DNA of 64,000 nt from Reyranella sp. (GTDB lineage: Bacteria; Pseudomonadota; Alphaproteobacteria; Reyranellales; Reyranellaceae): positions 1-64,000 of the forward strand of contig NZ_SCVC01000007.1 of NCBI RefSeq assembly GCF_004297405.1, written 5' to 3'. The notes beneath the pieces were generated by a model. The model had not been told where the DNA came from, did no database searches, and saw nothing but the letters and a program-made list of their open reading frames with translations. Position numbers and translations under genes: made by a program. Positions 19,197 to 29,656 of the stretch are shown piece by piece; positions within the stretch are counted from its first letter, which is position 1; every line of letters begins with the position of its first letter.

Positions 19197-19877
19197 ATGC
19201 CTCCCAAACATGATCCCGACGTCTGGCTTTTCGATCTCGACAACACGCTGTATCCGGCGCGCTGCAACCTGTTCGCCCAGATCGACGTGCGCATCGGCCG
19301 CTATATCTCGGACTGGCTGAAGGTCGACGCCGAGGAAGCGCGGCGGGTTCAGAAGGAATACTGGCGCGATCACGGCACGTCGATGCGCGGCATGATGAGC
19401 CTGCATGGCGTCGACCCGAAGCATTATCTCGATTACGTCCACGACATCGACTATTCGCCGGTCGAGGCCAATCCCGCGCTCGAAGCGTCGTTGCGCGCGC
19501 TGCCGGGCCGCAAGCTCATCTTCACGGCCGGCGACGTGCCGCACGCCGAGAGGGTCATGGAGCGGTTGGGCGTGGCGCATCACTTCGAGGCGATCTTCGA
19601 CATCGCAGCCGGCGACTATTGGCCGAAGCCACACAAGCAGATCTACGAGAAGCTCGTGAAGCAGCACAACGTCGACCCGACGCGCGCCGCCTTTGCCGAT
19701 GACATCTCGGTCAATCTCAAACCTGCCGCCGACATGGGCATGCGCACGGTGTGGATCCGCACCGACGAAAGCGTGAAGCGCGCGGCCGATACCGATCTCA
19801 GCCACATCCACCACCAGACCGACGATCTCGCGACATGGCTCGCGGACTGGCTGGCCGAAAGGAGTTCGAAGTCGTGA
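19197..19877 (+). CDS. HAD-family pyrimidine 5'-nucleotidase
   Basis: Haloacid-dehalogenase phosphatase of 226 residues. Motif I is WLFDLDNTLYP, with Asp13 as nucleophile and Asp15 as acid/base. Motif II is IFTAGD, and the motif III/IV region has KPHKQIYEKL and AAFADDISVNL. The pattern is that of the SDT1/PHM8 group of pyrimidine nucleotidases, common in alphaproteobacteria, which release nucleosides from CMP/UMP-type nucleotides. The stop overlaps the GTG start of panE. No clear ribosome site precedes the ATG. Confidence 0.88.
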   Translation: MPPKHDPDVWLFDLDNTLYPARCNLFAQIDVRIGRYISDWLKVDAEEARRVQKEYWRDHGTSMRGMMSLHGVDPKHYLDYVHDIDYSPVEANPALEASLRALPGRKLIFTAGDVPHAERVMERLGVAHHFEAIFDIAAGDYWPKPHKQIYEKLVKQHNVDPTRAAFADDISVNLKPAADMGMRTVWIRTDESVKRAADTDLSHIHHQTDDLATWLADWLAERSSKS

Positions 19878-20821
19878 AGATCCTTATCCTCGGTGCCGGC
19901 GCGGTCGGCGGTTATTTCGGCGCGCGTCTCCATCAGGCCGGCGCGGACGTGACGTTCCTGCTGCGCGAGAAGCGCGCTGCCAAGGTCAAGGCCGAGGGCC
20001 TGGTCATCAAGAGCCCCAAGGGCGACGCGGTGCTGCCGGTCAAGGTCGTCACCAAGGGCAGCGACGGAGGCCCGTACGACCTCATCATCCTCGCCTGCAA
20101 GGCCTACGACCTCGACTCGGCGATCGAGTCGATCGCGCCGGCGGTAGGCGCCAACACCACTATCGTGCCGATGCTGAACGGCCACGCGCATTTCGGCGTG
20201 CTCGATGCCAAGTTCGGCGCCGACAAGATTGCCGGCGGTCTGGCGCGCATCGGCGGCATGCTGGGTCCCAACGGCGAGGTGCTGCACACCAGCCCGTTCG
20301 CCGGTGTTTCCTTCGGTGAACGCTCCGGCCAGCCGGCGCGTCAGTCGCTGAAGGATCTCGACGCCGCCTGCAAGAAGGCCGGCATCGACGGTGGCCTGAA
20401 CGAGAAGATCAACCAGGATCTCTGGGACAAGTGGATCATGCTGACCTCGCTCGCCGCGATGTGCTGCACGTTGCGTGGCACGACCGGCGACATCATGGCG
20501 GCCGATGACGGCGAGGCGCTGATGGTCGAGACTGTCGAGGAATGCCGCAAGGTTGCCGCGGCCGAAGGGTTCGATCCGGGCGACAAGGGCATCGCCAACC
20601 TCAAGACCTATCTCACGCAGCGCGGCTCGGGCTTTGCCGCCTCGATGCTGGGCGACCTCGAAAAAGGCGGCCAGATCGAAGGCCGCCACGTGATCGGCGA
20701 CATGCTGGGTCGGGCGCGCAAATACGGCATCGCAGCACCACATCTGCGCACGGCCTATGCGGTTGTCCAGGCCTACGAGGCGCGGCGCGAGCGCGGTGGG
20801 CTCGGCAAGCCGACCAAGTAA
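19874..20821 (+). CDS. panE: 2-dehydropantoate 2-reductase
   Basis: NADPH-dependent ketopantoate reductase of pantothenate/CoA synthesis, 315 residues. GTG at 19874 overlaps the preceding stop (GTGA) and has AGGAG about 10 nt upstream. The N-terminus is a Rossmann fold, KILILGAGAVGGYFGARLHQ. The catalytic lysine is likely Lys186 in LWDKWIMLTSLAAM. The C-terminal helical domain includes SMLGDLEKGGQIEGRHVIGD, where the Glu binds substrate. PanE homologues are often duplicated with other 2-oxo acid substrates, so the pathway assignment is likely but not certain. Confidence 0.9.
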   Translation: MKILILGAGAVGGYFGARLHQAGADVTFLLREKRAAKVKAEGLVIKSPKGDAVLPVKVVTKGSDGGPYDLIILACKAYDLDSAIESIAPAVGANTTIVPMLNGHAHFGVLDAKFGADKIAGGLARIGGMLGPNGEVLHTSPFAGVSFGERSGQPARQSLKDLDAACKKAGIDGGLNEKINQDLWDKWIMLTSLAAMCCTLRGTTGDIMAADDGEALMVETVEECRKVAAAEGFDPGDKGIANLKTYLTQRGSGFAASMLGDLEKGGQIEGRHVIGDMLGRARKYGIAAPHLRTAYAVVQAYEARRERGGLGKPTK

Positions 20822-21053
20822 CGTCGGCTGCGGCTGCCGTGTAAACGGGCTTGAAAGCCTGTGCGCGCGGGCTTACCTCTTAGGTATGAACTTCTCGGCA
20901 GTCCTTTCCCTGGTGCCGCGGCGGAACCATCCGATCGCGGAAGCGTAGTCCCCGAGCCGGCCCATCGTGTCCCGGCGTCGGGGCACCCGATCGCCATGCG
21001 CGATTGCCGACAGTTCTTTCATTTTTGTGTTTTCAATAGCAGGAGCATCCGCG

Positions 21054-21452
21054 ATGCCCGCAGTCGTGCGGAACCGGTCGGTTCCCAACATCATCGTAAG
21101 CACCGCCGACTATGAGCGGCTGACCGATCTCGCCACTGCTTCTCTCGAGCGTTTGCCTGAGGTCGCGGAAGAGCTGCTGTCCGAAATGGAACGCGCCAAG
21201 GTCGTGAAAGACGGCAGCGTGCCGGACGATGTCGTGCGCATGGGCTCGACGGTGACGTTCCGGTCCGACGATGGTCGCGAGCTGACGGAGACGCTGGTCT
21301 ATCCGGTCGACGAAGACAGCGACGCGCACAAGATCTCGGTGATGACGCCGGTCGGCGCCGCGCTGATCGGGCTTGCCGTGGGCCAGTCGATTTCCTGGAC
21401 AGCGCGCGACGGCCGCAAGCATCAGCTCACCGTCGTGAAGGTGAAGCAGTAG
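21054..21452 (+). CDS. rnk: Regulator of nucleoside diphosphate kinase (Rnk, GreA/GreB-like)
   Basis: A 132-residue protein of the GreA/GreB C-terminal superfamily that binds RNA polymerase rather than cleaving transcripts. ATG at 21054 has AGGAG 11 nt upstream; the open frame extends further up without a plausible start. The body shows IIVSTADYERLTDLA, VVRMGSTVTFRSDDG, and the FKBP-like end SVMTPVGAALIGLAVGQSIS. The short N-terminal coiled coil lacks the acidic cleavage tip of GreA. It stands alone after a 232-nt gap and converges with the LysE exporter gene. Confidence 0.9.
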   Translation: MPAVVRNRSVPNIIVSTADYERLTDLATASLERLPEVAEELLSEMERAKVVKDGSVPDDVVRMGSTVTFRSDDGRELTETLVYPVDEDSDAHKISVMTPVGAALIGLAVGQSISWTARDGRKHQLTVVKVKQ

Positions 21453-21461
21453 CCTCCGCTA

Positions 21462-22079
21462 TCAGGGCTTGTAGCGGAGCAGGGCGGCGCCAAACCCGAT
21501 GAAGACCAGGCCGCTGGCCCGGTTCAATCGGCGCCGCCAGATCCCGTGCATCAGCCGGTCCGCCAGCTTGCGGCCGGAGAGCGCGTAGATCGAATAGAAG
21601 AACAGCTCGACACCCACGAAGGTCGCGACCATCAGCGCAAACTGCGGCATCCACGCCGTCGTGGGGTCGATGAACTGCGGGAAGAAGGCCGCCGCGAAGA
21701 TCAGCAGCTTGGGATTGCTGATGCCCACCAGGAAACCGTCGCGAAACAGCGCTGTCTTCGACGTGCCTGTCGGCAGTGGCGCGGCGTCGGGTTCAACCGG
21801 CTCACGCCAGAGCTGAATGCCGAGATAGGCCAGGTAGGCGGCGCCCGCGATCTTCAGGACATCGAAGGCGGTCGGCAGCGCCAGCAGGAGCGCGCTCAGT
21901 CCGGCGACCGAACCCGTGAGCATCAGCACGAGCGCCAGGAGACAGCCCGTCATGCCGACGAAGGCCGGTCCCAGCCCGAAGCGGATGCTTCGGGTGGTAA
22001 CGTAGAGCACGTTCGGTCCCGGCGTGCTGGCGATCAGCACGACGGCGCCGAGATAGAGCCACCAGGTCTCCAGCGCCAT
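21462..22079 (-). CDS. LysE/RhtB family amino-acid exporter
   Basis: Membrane exporter of 205 residues with about six hydrophobic segments. The family signature STPGPNVLYVTTRSIRFG lies at about residues 18-35, and SNPKLLIFAAAFFPQFID marks the middle of the protein. RhtB members export homoserine, threonine, leucine or related amino acids; the cargo cannot be predicted. It starts 15 nt after the malic enzyme stop, so the two genes probably share a transcript. Confidence 0.93.
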   Translation of the reverse strand: MALETWWLYLGAVVLIASTPGPNVLYVTTRSIRFGLGPAFVGMTGCLLALVLMLTGSVAGLSALLLALPTAFDVLKIAGAAYLAYLGIQLWREPVEPDAAPLPTGTSKTALFRDGFLVGISNPKLLIFAAAFFPQFIDPTTAWMPQFALMVATFVGVELFFYSIYALSGRKLADRLMHGIWRRRLNRASGLVFIGFGAALLRYKP

Positions 22080-22094
22080 TGCTGCTGATCGCGC

Positions 22095-24392
22095 CTAGCG
22101 GCCGTTGCTGAGCGCGCCGTAGGCGGCGAGAGCGGCGTGGTTCACCAGGTCGCTCACCGTGGCGCCCATCTGCACGATCTGCACCGGCTTCTGCAGCCCG
22201 TCGATCACCGGGCCGATCACCGTCACGCCGCCCAGCGACTGCATCAGCCGCGAGGAGATGTGGGCGGAGTGCAGGCCCGGCATCACCAGCACGTTGGCCG
22301 GCCCGGTGAGGCGGCAGAACGGGTAGGTCGAGCGCAGCAGCTCGTAGTCGAGCGCCATGTCGGCCTGCATCTCGCCGTCGTACTCGAAGTCGACCTCCTC
22401 GGCGTCGAGCAGGCGGATCGCCTTGCGGATGCGGTCGATGCGCTCGATCTCGCGGCTGCCGAAGTTGGAGAACGACAGGAACGCGACGCGCGGATCGTGG
22501 CCCATGATCCGCACATTCTTCGCCATCTGCTTGGCGATGGTCGCGAGCTGTTCGGGGGTGGGCGTCTCGTTGATCGACGTATCGGCCAGGAACACCGTGC
22601 CCTGGCGCGAGACGATGATCGAGTAGCCGATCGGCACCTTGTTGGGCTCGATGTCGATCACACGCTTGACGTCGCCGTAGCACTCCGGGAAGCGCCGCGT
22701 GATGCCGGTCACCATGCCGTCAGCGTCGCCCATCGCCACCATGCAGGCACCGAACACGTTGCGGCCCTGGTTGACCATGCGCTGCACGTCGCGATGCAGG
22801 AAGCCATCGCGTTGCAGCCGCTTGTAGACCATGTCGGTGTAGGGCGCGTTCCGGGTCGAGAGCCGCGCGTTGTGAATTTCCATGCCCGCTGCATTGTTTA
22901 TGCCGAGCGTCTTCATGGTCTCGCGCACCTGCTCCTCGCGGCCGATCAGGATCGGCGTGCCGTAGCCGTTGTCGCGGAACATGACGGCGGCGCGGATGGT
23001 GCGCTCCTCCTCACCCTCGGCGAAGACGATGCGTCGCGGATTGGCCTTCACCTGCTCGAACAGGCTTTGCAGCCAGTGACTGGTCGGATCGAGTCGGCCC
23101 GACAGGGAGCGACGGTATTCCGCCATGTCGGGGATCGGCTTGCGGGCCACGCCGGAATCCATAGCAGCCTGCGCCACCGCACAGGAGACGAAGGAAATCA
23201 GGCGCGGATCGAACGGCACTGGCACGACATAATCCGACCCGTAGCGCAGGCGACGACCGGAATAGGCGCGGTCGACCTCGTCGGGCACGTCCTCACGGGC
23301 GAGCTTGGCCAGCGCCTCGGCGGCGGCGATCTTCATCTCTTCGTTGATGGTGCGCGCCCGCACGTCGAGCGCGCCACGGAAGATGTAGGGGAAGCCCAGC
23401 ACGTTATTGATCTGGTTGGCGTAGTCGCTGCGGCCGGTGGCGATGATGGCGTCGGCGCGCACCGACTTCACGTCCTCGGGCGTGATCTCGGGATCGGGAT
23501 TGGCCATGGCGAAGATGATCGGCTTGGCCGCCATCGACTGGACCATCTCCTTGGTCACCGCGCCCTTGACCGAAAGGCCGAAGAAGACGTCGGCACCCTT
23601 CATGGCCTCTTCCAGGGTGCGCGCCTTGGTCTTCACCGCGTGCGCGCTCTTCCACTGGTTCATGCCCTCGGTGCGGCCCTGGTAGATGACGCCCTTGGTG
23701 TCGCATAGGATGGCGTTGTCGTGTGGCAGGCCCATGGCCTTGACCAGCTCGATGCAGGCGATGGAGGCGGCGCCCGCGCCGTTCACCACCATCTTGATGT
23801 CCTTGATGTTGCGACCGGTGAGGTGCAGCGCGTTGATCAGGCCGGCGGCCGAGACGATCGCCGTCCCGTGCTGGTCGTCGTGGAAGATCGGGATGTCCAT
23901 CAACTCGCGCAGGCGCTGCTCGATGATGAAGCACTCCGGCGCCTTGATGTCCTCGAGGTTGATGCCGCCGAAGGTCGGCCCGAGATAGCGCACGCAGTTC
24001 ACGAACTCGTCGACGTCTCTGGTGTCGACTTCGAGGTCGATGCAGTCGACGTCGGCGAAGCGTTTGAAGAGGACGGCCTTGCCCTCCATCACCGGCTTGC
24101 CGCCGAGCGCACCCAGGTCGCCCAGGCCCAGCACGGCGGTGCCGTTGGAGATCACCGCGACCAGATTGCCCTTGGCCGTATAGTCATATGCCGTGTCCGG
24201 GTTCTTCGCGATCTCCAGGCACGGGGCGGCAACGCCAGGCGAATAGGCCAGCGCCAGGTCGCGCTGCGTGACCAGGGGCTTGGTCGCAATGATCTCGATC
24301 TTCCCGGGCCGCCCCTCGCGGTGCATGCGCAGCGAATCGCCGTCGAGATCGCCCATTTCATTGACCATTGCTTCCGAGCCGCTGCTCGCCAT
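22095..24392 (-). CDS. maeB: NADP-dependent malic enzyme with C-terminal phosphotransacetylase-like domain
   Basis: Decarboxylates malate to pyruvate with NADP, supplying NADPH. ATG at 24390-24392 has GGGAGAG about 6 nt upstream and gives 765 residues, the family length. The N-terminal catalytic half contains [46 protein letters not shown] and [15 protein letters not shown]. The C-terminal 330 residues are a phosphotransacetylase-like domain ([17 protein letters not shown]), known in MaeB to bind acetyl-CoA for allosteric control rather than to act as Pta. Divergent from mutS. Confidence 0.97.
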   Translation of the reverse strand: MASSGSEAMVNEMGDLDGDSLRMHREGRPGKIEIIATKPLVTQRDLALAYSPGVAAPCLEIAKNPDTAYDYTAKGNLVAVISNGTAVLGLGDLGALGGKPVMEGKAVLFKRFADVDCIDLEVDTRDVDEFVNCVRYLGPTFGGINLEDIKAPECFIIEQRLRELMDIPIFHDDQHGTAIVSAAGLINALHLTGRNIKDIKMVVNGAGAASIACIELVKAMGLPHDNAILCDTKGVIYQGRTEGMNQWKSAHAVKTKARTLEEAMKGADVFFGLSVKGAVTKEMVQSMAAKPIIFAMANPDPEITPEDVKSVRADAIIATGRSDYANQINNVLGFPYIFRGALDVRARTINEEMKIAAAEALAKLAREDVPDEVDRAYSGRRLRYGSDYVVPVPFDPRLISFVSCAVAQAAMDSGVARKPIPDMAEYRRSLSGRLDPTSHWLQSLFEQVKANPRRIVFAEGEEERTIRAAVMFRDNGYGTPILIGREEQVRETMKTLGINNAAGMEIHNARLSTRNAPYTDMVYKRLQRDGFLHRDVQRMVNQGRNVFGACMVAMGDADGMVTGITRRFPECYGDVKRVIDIEPNKVPIGYSIIVSRQGTVFLADTSINETPTPEQLATIAKQMAKNVRIMGHDPRVAFLSFSNFGSREIERIDRIRKAIRLLDAEEVDFEYDGEMQADMALDYELLRSTYPFCRLTGPANVLVMPGLHSAHISSRLMQSLGGVTVIGPVIDGLQKPVQIVQMGATVSDLVNHAALAAYGALSNGR

Positions 24393-24567
24393 TCGTTTCT
24401 CTCCCGGTTGAGGCGTCATATTGGCGGCAATCCAAGACCTGTGCCAGCAGGCCATGCCGCGCTGCAACGCCGCCTTTCATGTCGGTATCCGGTCCCCAGA
24501 TATCGTCCACCTCTCGTCCACATGGCCCGCCCGGTCGCCTGTGCTAGACCGGGCTCGGAGGAGTTTC

Positions 24568-27243
24568 GTGCCGGACAGTTCCGCCATTCCCGCCGACGCC
24601 ACGCCGATGATGCGCCAGTATCTGGCGATCAAGGCTGCGCATCCGGACCATCTGGTTTTCTACCGGATGGGCGATTTCTACGAGCTGTTCTTCGACGACG
24701 CGGTGAAGGCCTCGGCGGCGCTCGATATTGCGCTCACCAAGCGTGGTCAGCATCTCGGCGAAGACATCAAGATGTGCGGCGTGCCGGTGCACAGCCACGA
24801 AGCCTACCTGTCGCGACTGATCCGCCAGGGCTTCAAAGTTGCAGTATGCGAGCAGGTCGAGGATCCGGCCGAAGCCAAGAAGCGCGGCGCCAAGTCGGTG
24901 GTCGAGCGCGCCGTGGTGCGCGTCATCACGCCGGGCACACTGACCGAGGACGCGCTGCTCGATGCCCGCAGCCACAACTACCTCGCCGCCCTCGCCGAGG
25001 CGCAGGGCGAACTGGCGCTGGGCTGGCTCGACCTGTCGACGGCCGATTTCGCAGCCCAGCCGCTACAGCCGGGCCAGGTCGCGGCCGCGCTGGCGCGGTT
25101 GGCGCCGGGCGAATTGCTGGTGCCCGACCGGCTGCTGGCGCGCGAACCCCTGAAGACGGTGCTGGAGGAATGGAATTCCGTCCTGACGCCGCTGCCCTCG
25201 GCGCGGTTCGACAGCGACAATGCCCGCAAGCGCCTGCAGGCGGCGTTCAATGTCGCTGCCCTCGACAGTTTCGGCAGCTTCTCGCGCGCCGAGATCGCGG
25301 CCTGCGGCGCCCTGCTCGACTATGTCGAGCTGACCCAGGCCGGCAAGCGACCCGCACTCTCGCCGCCGCGCCGCGAGCGCGCCGACGGCACGATGGAGAT
25401 CGATCCGGCGACGCGGCGTAACCTTGAACTGGTGCGCAGCCTCGATGGCCGGCGTGACGGCAGCCTGCTCGCCACCATCGACCGCACGCTCACAGGTCCA
25501 GGCGCGCGTCTGCTGGCCGAGCGTATCGCCGCGCCACTGACCGAACGTCCCGAGATCGAACGTCGCCTCGACCTGGTGCAGCTCTTCGTCGAGCGGCCGG
25601 CCGTGCGCGAGCGTGTCCGCGAGGCGCTGCGGCGCACGCCCGATGTCGAGCGTGCGTTGCAGCGGCTCAGTGTCGGTCGCGGCGGTCCGCGCGATCTCGC
25701 AGCGTTGCGCGATGGGCTGGAATCAGGCGAGACGCTGGCGGAGTCGTTGAAGGCGGAACCTGAAGCCTTGGCGCCGCCGCCCGCGCCGCTCGCCGGCATC
25801 GTGGCGGACTGCTCGGGCCATCGGGCTACGGTCGCGGCTCTCACTGAAGCGCTGGCGGACGAACCGCCGCTTCTGACGCGCGACGGCGGCTTCGTACGCC
25901 AGGGCTATCGCACCGAGCTCGACGAACAACGCACCCTGCGCGACGACAGCCGCAAGACCGTCGCGGCACTGGAAGCCAAGTATCGGACTTCGACCGGCGT
26001 CCCCTCGCTGAAGATCCGCCACAACAACATGATCGGCTACCACATCGAGGTGACGGCGACGCATGCCGACAAGCTCGATATCGCGGCCCTCGGTTTCTCG
26101 CGCCGGCAGTCGATGTCGAATGCCACGCGCTACAGCACCGCCGAGCTTGCCGATCTGGAGACCCGCATCGGCCGTGCTGCCGATCAGGCACTGGCGCTGG
26201 AACTCGCGATCTTCGAGGAGCTGGTCGCCAAGGTGTTGGTGGTGTCGACGGCCATCGCGGCGGCCGGTCGCGCGCTCGCCACCCTCGATGTCGCCGCGGC
26301 GATGGCGGAGCTTGCTGCCTCCAGCAACTATGTGCGGCCGCTGCTCACCGACGAACCATCCTTCGCCATCGAAGGCGGGCGGCATCCCGTGGTCGAGGCG
26401 GCGCTCTCCAAGCAGGGCGGCTCAGGGTTCGTGCCCAACGATTGTGACCTCGGCACCGAGCGGCGGCTGTGGCTGCTGACCGGTCCCAACATGGCCGGCA
26501 AGTCGACCTTCCTCCGCCAGAACGCATTGATCACGGTGATGGCGCAGGCCGGTTCGTTCGTGCCGGCCAAGACGGCGACCATCGGCATCGTCGATCGCTT
26601 GTTCAGCCGTGTTGGCGCTGCCGACGATCTGGCGCGCGGTCGTTCCACCTTCATGGTCGAGATGGTCGAGACCGCGGCCATCCTGAACCAGGCGACGGCG
26701 AGGAGCCTCGTCATCCTCGACGAGATCGGCCGTGGCACGGCGACCTTCGATGGTCTGTCGATCGCCTGGGCGACGCTCGAACATCTGCACGACATCAATC
26801 GAAGCCGCGCCCTGTTCGCCACGCACTATCACGAGCTGGGCGCGCTCAAGGAACGGCTCGCCGCTCTAGCGCCCTACACGATGCGCGTGAAGGAGTGGCA
26901 GAACGAGGTCGTGTTCCTGCACGAAGTGGCGCCGGGCGCCGCCGATCGGTCCTATGGCATCCACGTCGCCCAGCTCGCCGGTCTGCCGGCCGCCGTCGTA
27001 ACGCGCGCGGAGGAAGTGCTGGCGGTGCTGGAGAAGGGCGAGCAGTCGGGTGCGGTGACCAAGCTCGCCGACGATCTGCCGCTCTTTGCCGCCGCACCCG
27101 CGCGACCGGCTGGCGGTTCGGGCAAGCAGAAAGAATCGGAAGTCGAGAAGGCGCTGGCCGAGGTCAATCCCGACGAACTCTCGCCGCGCGAGGCGTTGGA
27201 GATGCTCTATGCGCTCCGCCAGCGGCTTCCGCGTACGCCTTAG
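24568..27243 (+). CDS. mutS: DNA mismatch repair protein MutS
   Basis: Mismatch recognition ATPase. GTG at 24568 is the start: GGAGGAG lies 4 nt upstream, and the reading upstream of it has no MutS character. This gives 891 residues. The mismatch-contact motif Phe37-Tyr38-Glu39 lies in [12 protein letters not shown]. The connector, lever and clamp regions follow. The ATPase has Walker [10 protein letters not shown] at 639-647, Walker [17 protein letters not shown], and [11 protein letters not shown]. The extreme C-terminus keeps a helix ([16 protein letters not shown]) resembling the tetramerisation tail. Confidence 0.98.
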   Translation: MPDSSAIPADATPMMRQYLAIKAAHPDHLVFYRMGDFYELFFDDAVKASAALDIALTKRGQHLGEDIKMCGVPVHSHEAYLSRLIRQGFKVAVCEQVEDPAEAKKRGAKSVVERAVVRVITPGTLTEDALLDARSHNYLAALAEAQGELALGWLDLSTADFAAQPLQPGQVAAALARLAPGELLVPDRLLAREPLKTVLEEWNSVLTPLPSARFDSDNARKRLQAAFNVAALDSFGSFSRAEIAACGALLDYVELTQAGKRPALSPPRRERADGTMEIDPATRRNLELVRSLDGRRDGSLLATIDRTLTGPGARLLAERIAAPLTERPEIERRLDLVQLFVERPAVRERVREALRRTPDVERALQRLSVGRGGPRDLAALRDGLESGETLAESLKAEPEALAPPPAPLAGIVADCSGHRATVAALTEALADEPPLLTRDGGFVRQGYRTELDEQRTLRDDSRKTVAALEAKYRTSTGVPSLKIRHNNMIGYHIEVTATHADKLDIAALGFSRRQSMSNATRYSTAELADLETRIGRAADQALALELAIFEELVAKVLVVSTAIAAAGRALATLDVAAAMAELAASSNYVRPLLTDEPSFAIEGGRHPVVEAALSKQGGSGFVPNDCDLGTERRLWLLTGPNMAGKSTFLRQNALITVMAQAGSFVPAKTATIGIVDRLFSRVGAADDLARGRSTFMVEMVETAAILNQATARSLVILDEIGRGTATFDGLSIAWATLEHLHDINRSRALFATHYHELGALKERLAALAPYTMRVKEWQNEVVFLHEVAPGAADRSYGIHVAQLAGLPAAVVTRAEEVLAVLEKGEQSGAVTKLADDLPLFAAAPARPAGGSGKQKESEVEKALAEVNPDELSPREALEMLYALRQRLPRTP

Positions 27244-28260
27244 CTAGAAAGCCTTTCGCGCCAGCGCGGCACCCTCGGCGAGAGCGCGCAGCTTGCCGTA
27301 GGCGACGCCCAGCGTCATCGGCGCCATGCCGCAGTTGGTGCAGGCCTGGATGCGCTCGGGATCGACGAACTTCGTGGCGAGCTTCAGCGTTTCGGCGACC
27401 TGCTCGGGTGTCTCGACTTTATCCGAGGCGACGTCGATGGCGCCGACCAGCACGGTCTTGGTCTTGAGCAGCTTCATCAGCTCCGGCGGCACGTGGCTCT
27501 CGCGGCATTCGAGCGACACTTGCTGGATCGAGCTGCGATCGAGCGCCGGGAAGGTCTCTTCGTACTGGCGCCAGCTTTCGCCCAGCGTTTCCTTCCACTT
27601 GATGTTGGCTTCGATGCCGTAGCCGTAGCAGATGTGGACGGCCGTGGTGCATTTCAGGCCCTCGGCCGCCTTCTCCAGCGCCGGCACGCCCCAGTCCACC
27701 GTCTCCTTCAGGTAGACGTTGAAGGCAGGCTCATCGAACTGGATGACGTCGACGCCGATTTTCTCCAGCTCCTTCGCTTCCTGGTTCAGGAGTTCGGCGA
27801 AGGCGAAGGCCATCTTCACGCGATCGCCGTAGTAGCCGTCGGCCAGCGTGTCGATCAGCGTCATTGGGCCGGGCAAGGTGAACTTGAGCTTGCGCGACGT
27901 GGCGGCACGCGCGACCCGCGCCTCGCGCTCGTGCACGAACCGGCGACGCTTGAGCGGCGCGGTCACGGTCGGGCAATCGGCATCGTAGCGGTTGTTGCGG
28001 ATGCCCATGCGCACCTTCTTGTCGAAGTCGACACCGTCGACCTCAGCCAGGAAGCCGTGCACGAAATGTTGCCGCGCCTGCTCGCCGTCGCTGACGATGT
28101 CGAGCCCGGCCTCTTCCTGGCGGCGGATCGCCAGGAACGTCGCGTCGTCCTTGGCTTCGAAGAGGGGCGCGCCGGAGAGCGTCCAGGGCGCCCACAGAAC
28201 GTTCGGTGTGGCGAGCCAGGCTGGCTTGGGCAGGCTGCCGGCGAGAGTGGTCTCGAACAT
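27244..28260 (-). CDS. Short MetE-like (cobalamin-independent methionine synthase C-terminal domain) protein
   Basis: A 338-residue protein equal to only the catalytic C-terminal barrel of MetE, which is about 750 residues. Metal and substrate residues are kept: QFDEPAF at 174-180, His209 and Cys211 in AVHICYGYG, and Cys310 in CTNCGMAP, matching the zinc ligands of MetE; Glu251 is a possible fourth. Missing is the N-terminal half that helps bind polyglutamyl folate. Short MetE-like proteins can be folate-independent methionine synthases that take methyl groups from corrinoid or other donors, or other thiol methyltransferases. It starts directly after the hemY stop with no spacer, so it belongs to the ogt-hemD/mic60-hemY operon. 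Donor unknown. Confidence 0.85.
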   Translation of the reverse strand: MFETTLAGSLPKPAWLATPNVLWAPWTLSGAPLFEAKDDATFLAIRRQEEAGLDIVSDGEQARQHFVHGFLAEVDGVDFDKKVRMGIRNNRYDADCPTVTAPLKRRRFVHEREARVARAATSRKLKFTLPGPMTLIDTLADGYYGDRVKMAFAFAELLNQEAKELEKIGVDVIQFDEPAFNVYLKETVDWGVPALEKAAEGLKCTTAVHICYGYGIEANIKWKETLGESWRQYEETFPALDRSSIQQVSLECRESHVPPELMKLLKTKTVLVGAIDVASDKVETPEQVAETLKLATKFVDPERIQACTNCGMAPMTLGVAYGKLRALAEGAALARKAF

Positions 28261-29649
28261 CTATGACCCCGTAGTAGGAGAGGGCATCGGCGACGTTGGC
28301 GTCGGAGGGGAAAGAGCGGGCGCGGGCTGCGCTTCCGGCGGCAGGATATGGCCATAGGTGCCCGGCGCGCGCCACTGCAGCGTGCCGAAGGCGCCGCAGC
28401 TCTCGCAGACCGGCCGCCAGGCTTCGTGATGCGCACCGCACGAGCCGCACCGCCAGCTGCGGTCGGCCGGCGCGTCGGCGACCCTCGCCAGCCAGTCGTG
28501 GACCTTCGCCGGATCGGACTGCGCGCGCTCCTCGACCTCGGCCATGAGACGGCAGACGCGCACCGGCGGGTTGGTGCCGGCGGCGGTTTCGAGGTGACGC
28601 CGCGCCTCGCCCCACAGGCCCGCGTCGAGCGAGGCCTGCGCCAGCGCAATGTGACTTTCGATGTCGGCCGGATTCTGGCCGGCCAGCTTCCGCACCACAC
28701 CAATGCGCTTCAGCGCCTCGCTTTCGTCTGACGCTTCGAGGTAGAGCGGCACGAGATCGGGATGCGGCGCCACGGCCCACCCGCGCTCGATCGTGCGCAT
28801 CGCCTTCTTCTTGTCGCCGGTCTTGATCTGCAGTTCGGCCAGCCGCTGCGTGGCCGCGATGCGCTCGGGCGCCAGACCAAATGCCTCACGCGCCAAAGCA
28901 AGCGCGTCGCTCGTGCGACCCTCGCGTTCGGCTTCGCGGCTGCGCTCGACTTCGAGTAGCGCCTTCAGCGCCCGGCCCTTGTCCTGGGTCACCACCTTGC
29001 GGCGGATGCCCGACTCCAGCGTCTCTTGCGCCGCCCTCCACTGGCCGGTCTGGGCCTGCATGTCGAACAGCGAATGCACGACCCACGGCGTCTGCGGCCG
29101 GAGCTTGAAGGCGCGCTCGGCCAGCGCCAGCGCCTTGGACTGGTCGCCATCGCGCAGTGCTTGCCCGATCAGGCCACGCAGGCCGAGGAAGGCCATCTGC
29201 TCGTCTTCGAGCATGGCGTTGAAGGCACGCTGGGCGCCGTCGCGATCGCCGGTGAGCTGTGCGGCTTGCGCCGACAGCAGTAGGGTCAAGGCCGGTTCCG
29301 ACAGAAGTTGCTCGGCCTTGCGCGCGTGCTTCTGTGCCTCTGCGCCATCGCCTGCGGCTACGGCGGCGAGGCCCTGGGTCAGTTCGCGATAGCCGCGACG
29401 GCGTCGGCTTTCGCCCCAGCCCTCCAGCAGGGCGCCGGGTGCGCCGACGATCCAGCGATAGAGCAACCACGCGCCGATGCTGACCAGGATCAGCACGACG
29501 ACGGTGACCAGCAAGGCGCCGACGCTGGTATCGAGGCGCCAGCCTTGCCATTCGGCCGTCAGGCTGCCCGGCCGTTCGGCGAGCCACACCGCGCCCAACA
29601 TGGCGACCGCGGCAACGACGAACCAGATGAGCGTGCGGAGGGTGGTCAT
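28261..29649 (-). CDS. hemY: HemY-type tetratricopeptide membrane protein with C-terminal zinc ribbon
   Basis: Inner-membrane protein of 462 residues named for its position next to heme genes; its biochemical role is unsettled. Two N-terminal hydrophobic segments (about 5-25 and 42-67) are followed by the HemY_N domain (RYRELTQ-type segment RRGYRELTQGLAAVAAGDGAEA cut at 75-97) and TPR-like helices to about residue 390. A CxxC-x11-CxxC zinc ribbon lies at about 398-421 (WRCGSCGAHHEAW then VCESCG). The last 40 residues are Pro/Ser/Thr-rich. It begins 7 nt after the HemD-Mic60 gene. Confidence 0.9.
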   Translation of the reverse strand: MTTLRTLIWFVVAAVAMLGAVWLAERPGSLTAEWQGWRLDTSVGALLVTVVVLILVSIGAWLLYRWIVGAPGALLEGWGESRRRRGYRELTQGLAAVAAGDGAEAQKHARKAEQLLSEPALTLLLSAQAAQLTGDRDGAQRAFNAMLEDEQMAFLGLRGLIGQALRDGDQSKALALAERAFKLRPQTPWVVHSLFDMQAQTGQWRAAQETLESGIRRKVVTQDKGRALKALLEVERSREAEREGRTSDALALAREAFGLAPERIAATQRLAELQIKTGDKKKAMRTIERGWAVAPHPDLVPLYLEASDESEALKRIGVVRKLAGQNPADIESHIALAQASLDAGLWGEARRHLETAAGTNPPVRVCRLMAEVEERAQSDPAKVHDWLARVADAPADRSWRCGSCGAHHEAWRPVCESCGAFGTLQWRAPGTYGHILPPEAQPAPALSPPTPTSPMPSPTTGS

Positions 29650-29656
29650 TGGCCGC

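Noticed and set aside
20822..21053. Open frames and weak repeats in the 232-nt gap before rnk.
   Set aside because: No start with a ribosome site and no protein-like sequence; only the rnk promoter region is likely here.
22137..23708. A plus-strand open frame of 523 codons within the malic enzyme gene.
   Set aside because: Shadow of maeB in a high-GC genome; His/Asp/Val-rich with no known motif.
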